From: Mnemiopsis leidyi | Lineage: Eukaryota; Ctenophora; Tentaculata; Lobata; Bolinopsidae | Length of the DNA stretch: 37,419 nucleotides | Direction: 5' to 3' | NCBI GenBank assembly: GCA_000226015.1 | Contig: JH153665.1 | Span: 62,591 to 100,009 of the forward strand | Shown here: positions 37,256 to 37,419 of the stretch, in pieces | How the letters are laid out: every line of letters starts with the position of its first letter | Position numbering within the stretch: position 1 is the stretch's first letter | The notes under the pieces: model-generated | Seen by the model: only the letters and a program-made list of their open reading frames with translations | Database searches by the model: none | Told to the model about the DNA's origin: nothing | Program-made: the position numbers and the translations under genes

Positions 37256-37419
37256 CTGAAATAGCGAGAGAATAATAAAGGATTGCGGGACTGTATTCTT
37301 GAAACAATCAGGGAACCTTTTTATTCTTTTGATCTCAAAAGTTTGCGAAATTCTTACAGTTATTTTTAGCCTCTTTCAACCACAAACCATCTTATTTCTT
37401 GGGTGATCTTTAAGTACTA

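Noticed and set aside
1-37419. CRISPR arrays, bacterial operons, riboswitches, phage or plasmid features.
   Set aside because: Spliced genes, intron structure and repeat types show a eukaryotic chromosome. No regularly spaced identical repeats with unique spacers were found.

Overview
The window is animal nuclear DNA: AT-rich, with spliced genes, long introns (GT...AG sites in matched phase), microsatellites, minisatellites and a decayed non-LTR retrotransposon. The gene set (a White-type ABCG half-transporter, an intronless-coding rhodopsin-like GPCR, and a discoidin/SRCR/ephrin-receptor-like cysteine-rich receptor) and the style of the retrotransposon fit an early-branching metazoan, most likely a cnidarian. 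That placement is an inference from general resemblance only.

Layout. (1) 1-271: right end of a pogo/Tigger-like DNA transposon or MITE, with an inner hairpin. (2) 1524-22801, minus strand: an ABCG half-transporter. I assembled 17 coding exons from splice sites; all phases agree and together they give exactly 628 codons. The model holds Walker A, Q-loop, LSGGE signature, Walker B, H-loop, the CPPDYNPADFY motif and five of the expected six membrane helices. Only the last coding exon was not placed. (3) Inside the 8.2-kb intron of that gene (9854-18055), on the opposite strand, lie a complete 375-residue GPCR (16099-17226), a broken LINE reverse transcriptase (14458-15394), a satellite-like array and several hairpins. 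(4) 22802-30627: a 7.8-kb interval between divergent genes, mostly without recognisable genes, with palindromes, a CA run and a perfect CLEAR-type E-box palindrome. (5) 30628-34144, plus strand: a two-exon gene for a secreted-then-anchored receptor: signal peptide, F5/8-type (fucolectin-like) domain, SRCR-like domain, about 15 GCC2/GCC3-type cysteine modules, one membrane helix and a 150-residue tail. (6) 35139-35923, minus: a three-exon gene for a protein of about 185 residues with a mitochondrial-type N-terminus. (7) 36581-37255, minus: the last two exons of a further gene that continues past the right edge, separated by a 405-nt intron holding a 13 x 18-bp minisatellite.

No operon or pathway logic links these genes. 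The notable points are structural: a GPCR nested antisense in a transporter intron, several recent small duplications that touch splice sites or exon ends of the transporter gene, and near-identical cysteine modules in the receptor that indicate recent in-frame duplication or gene conversion.
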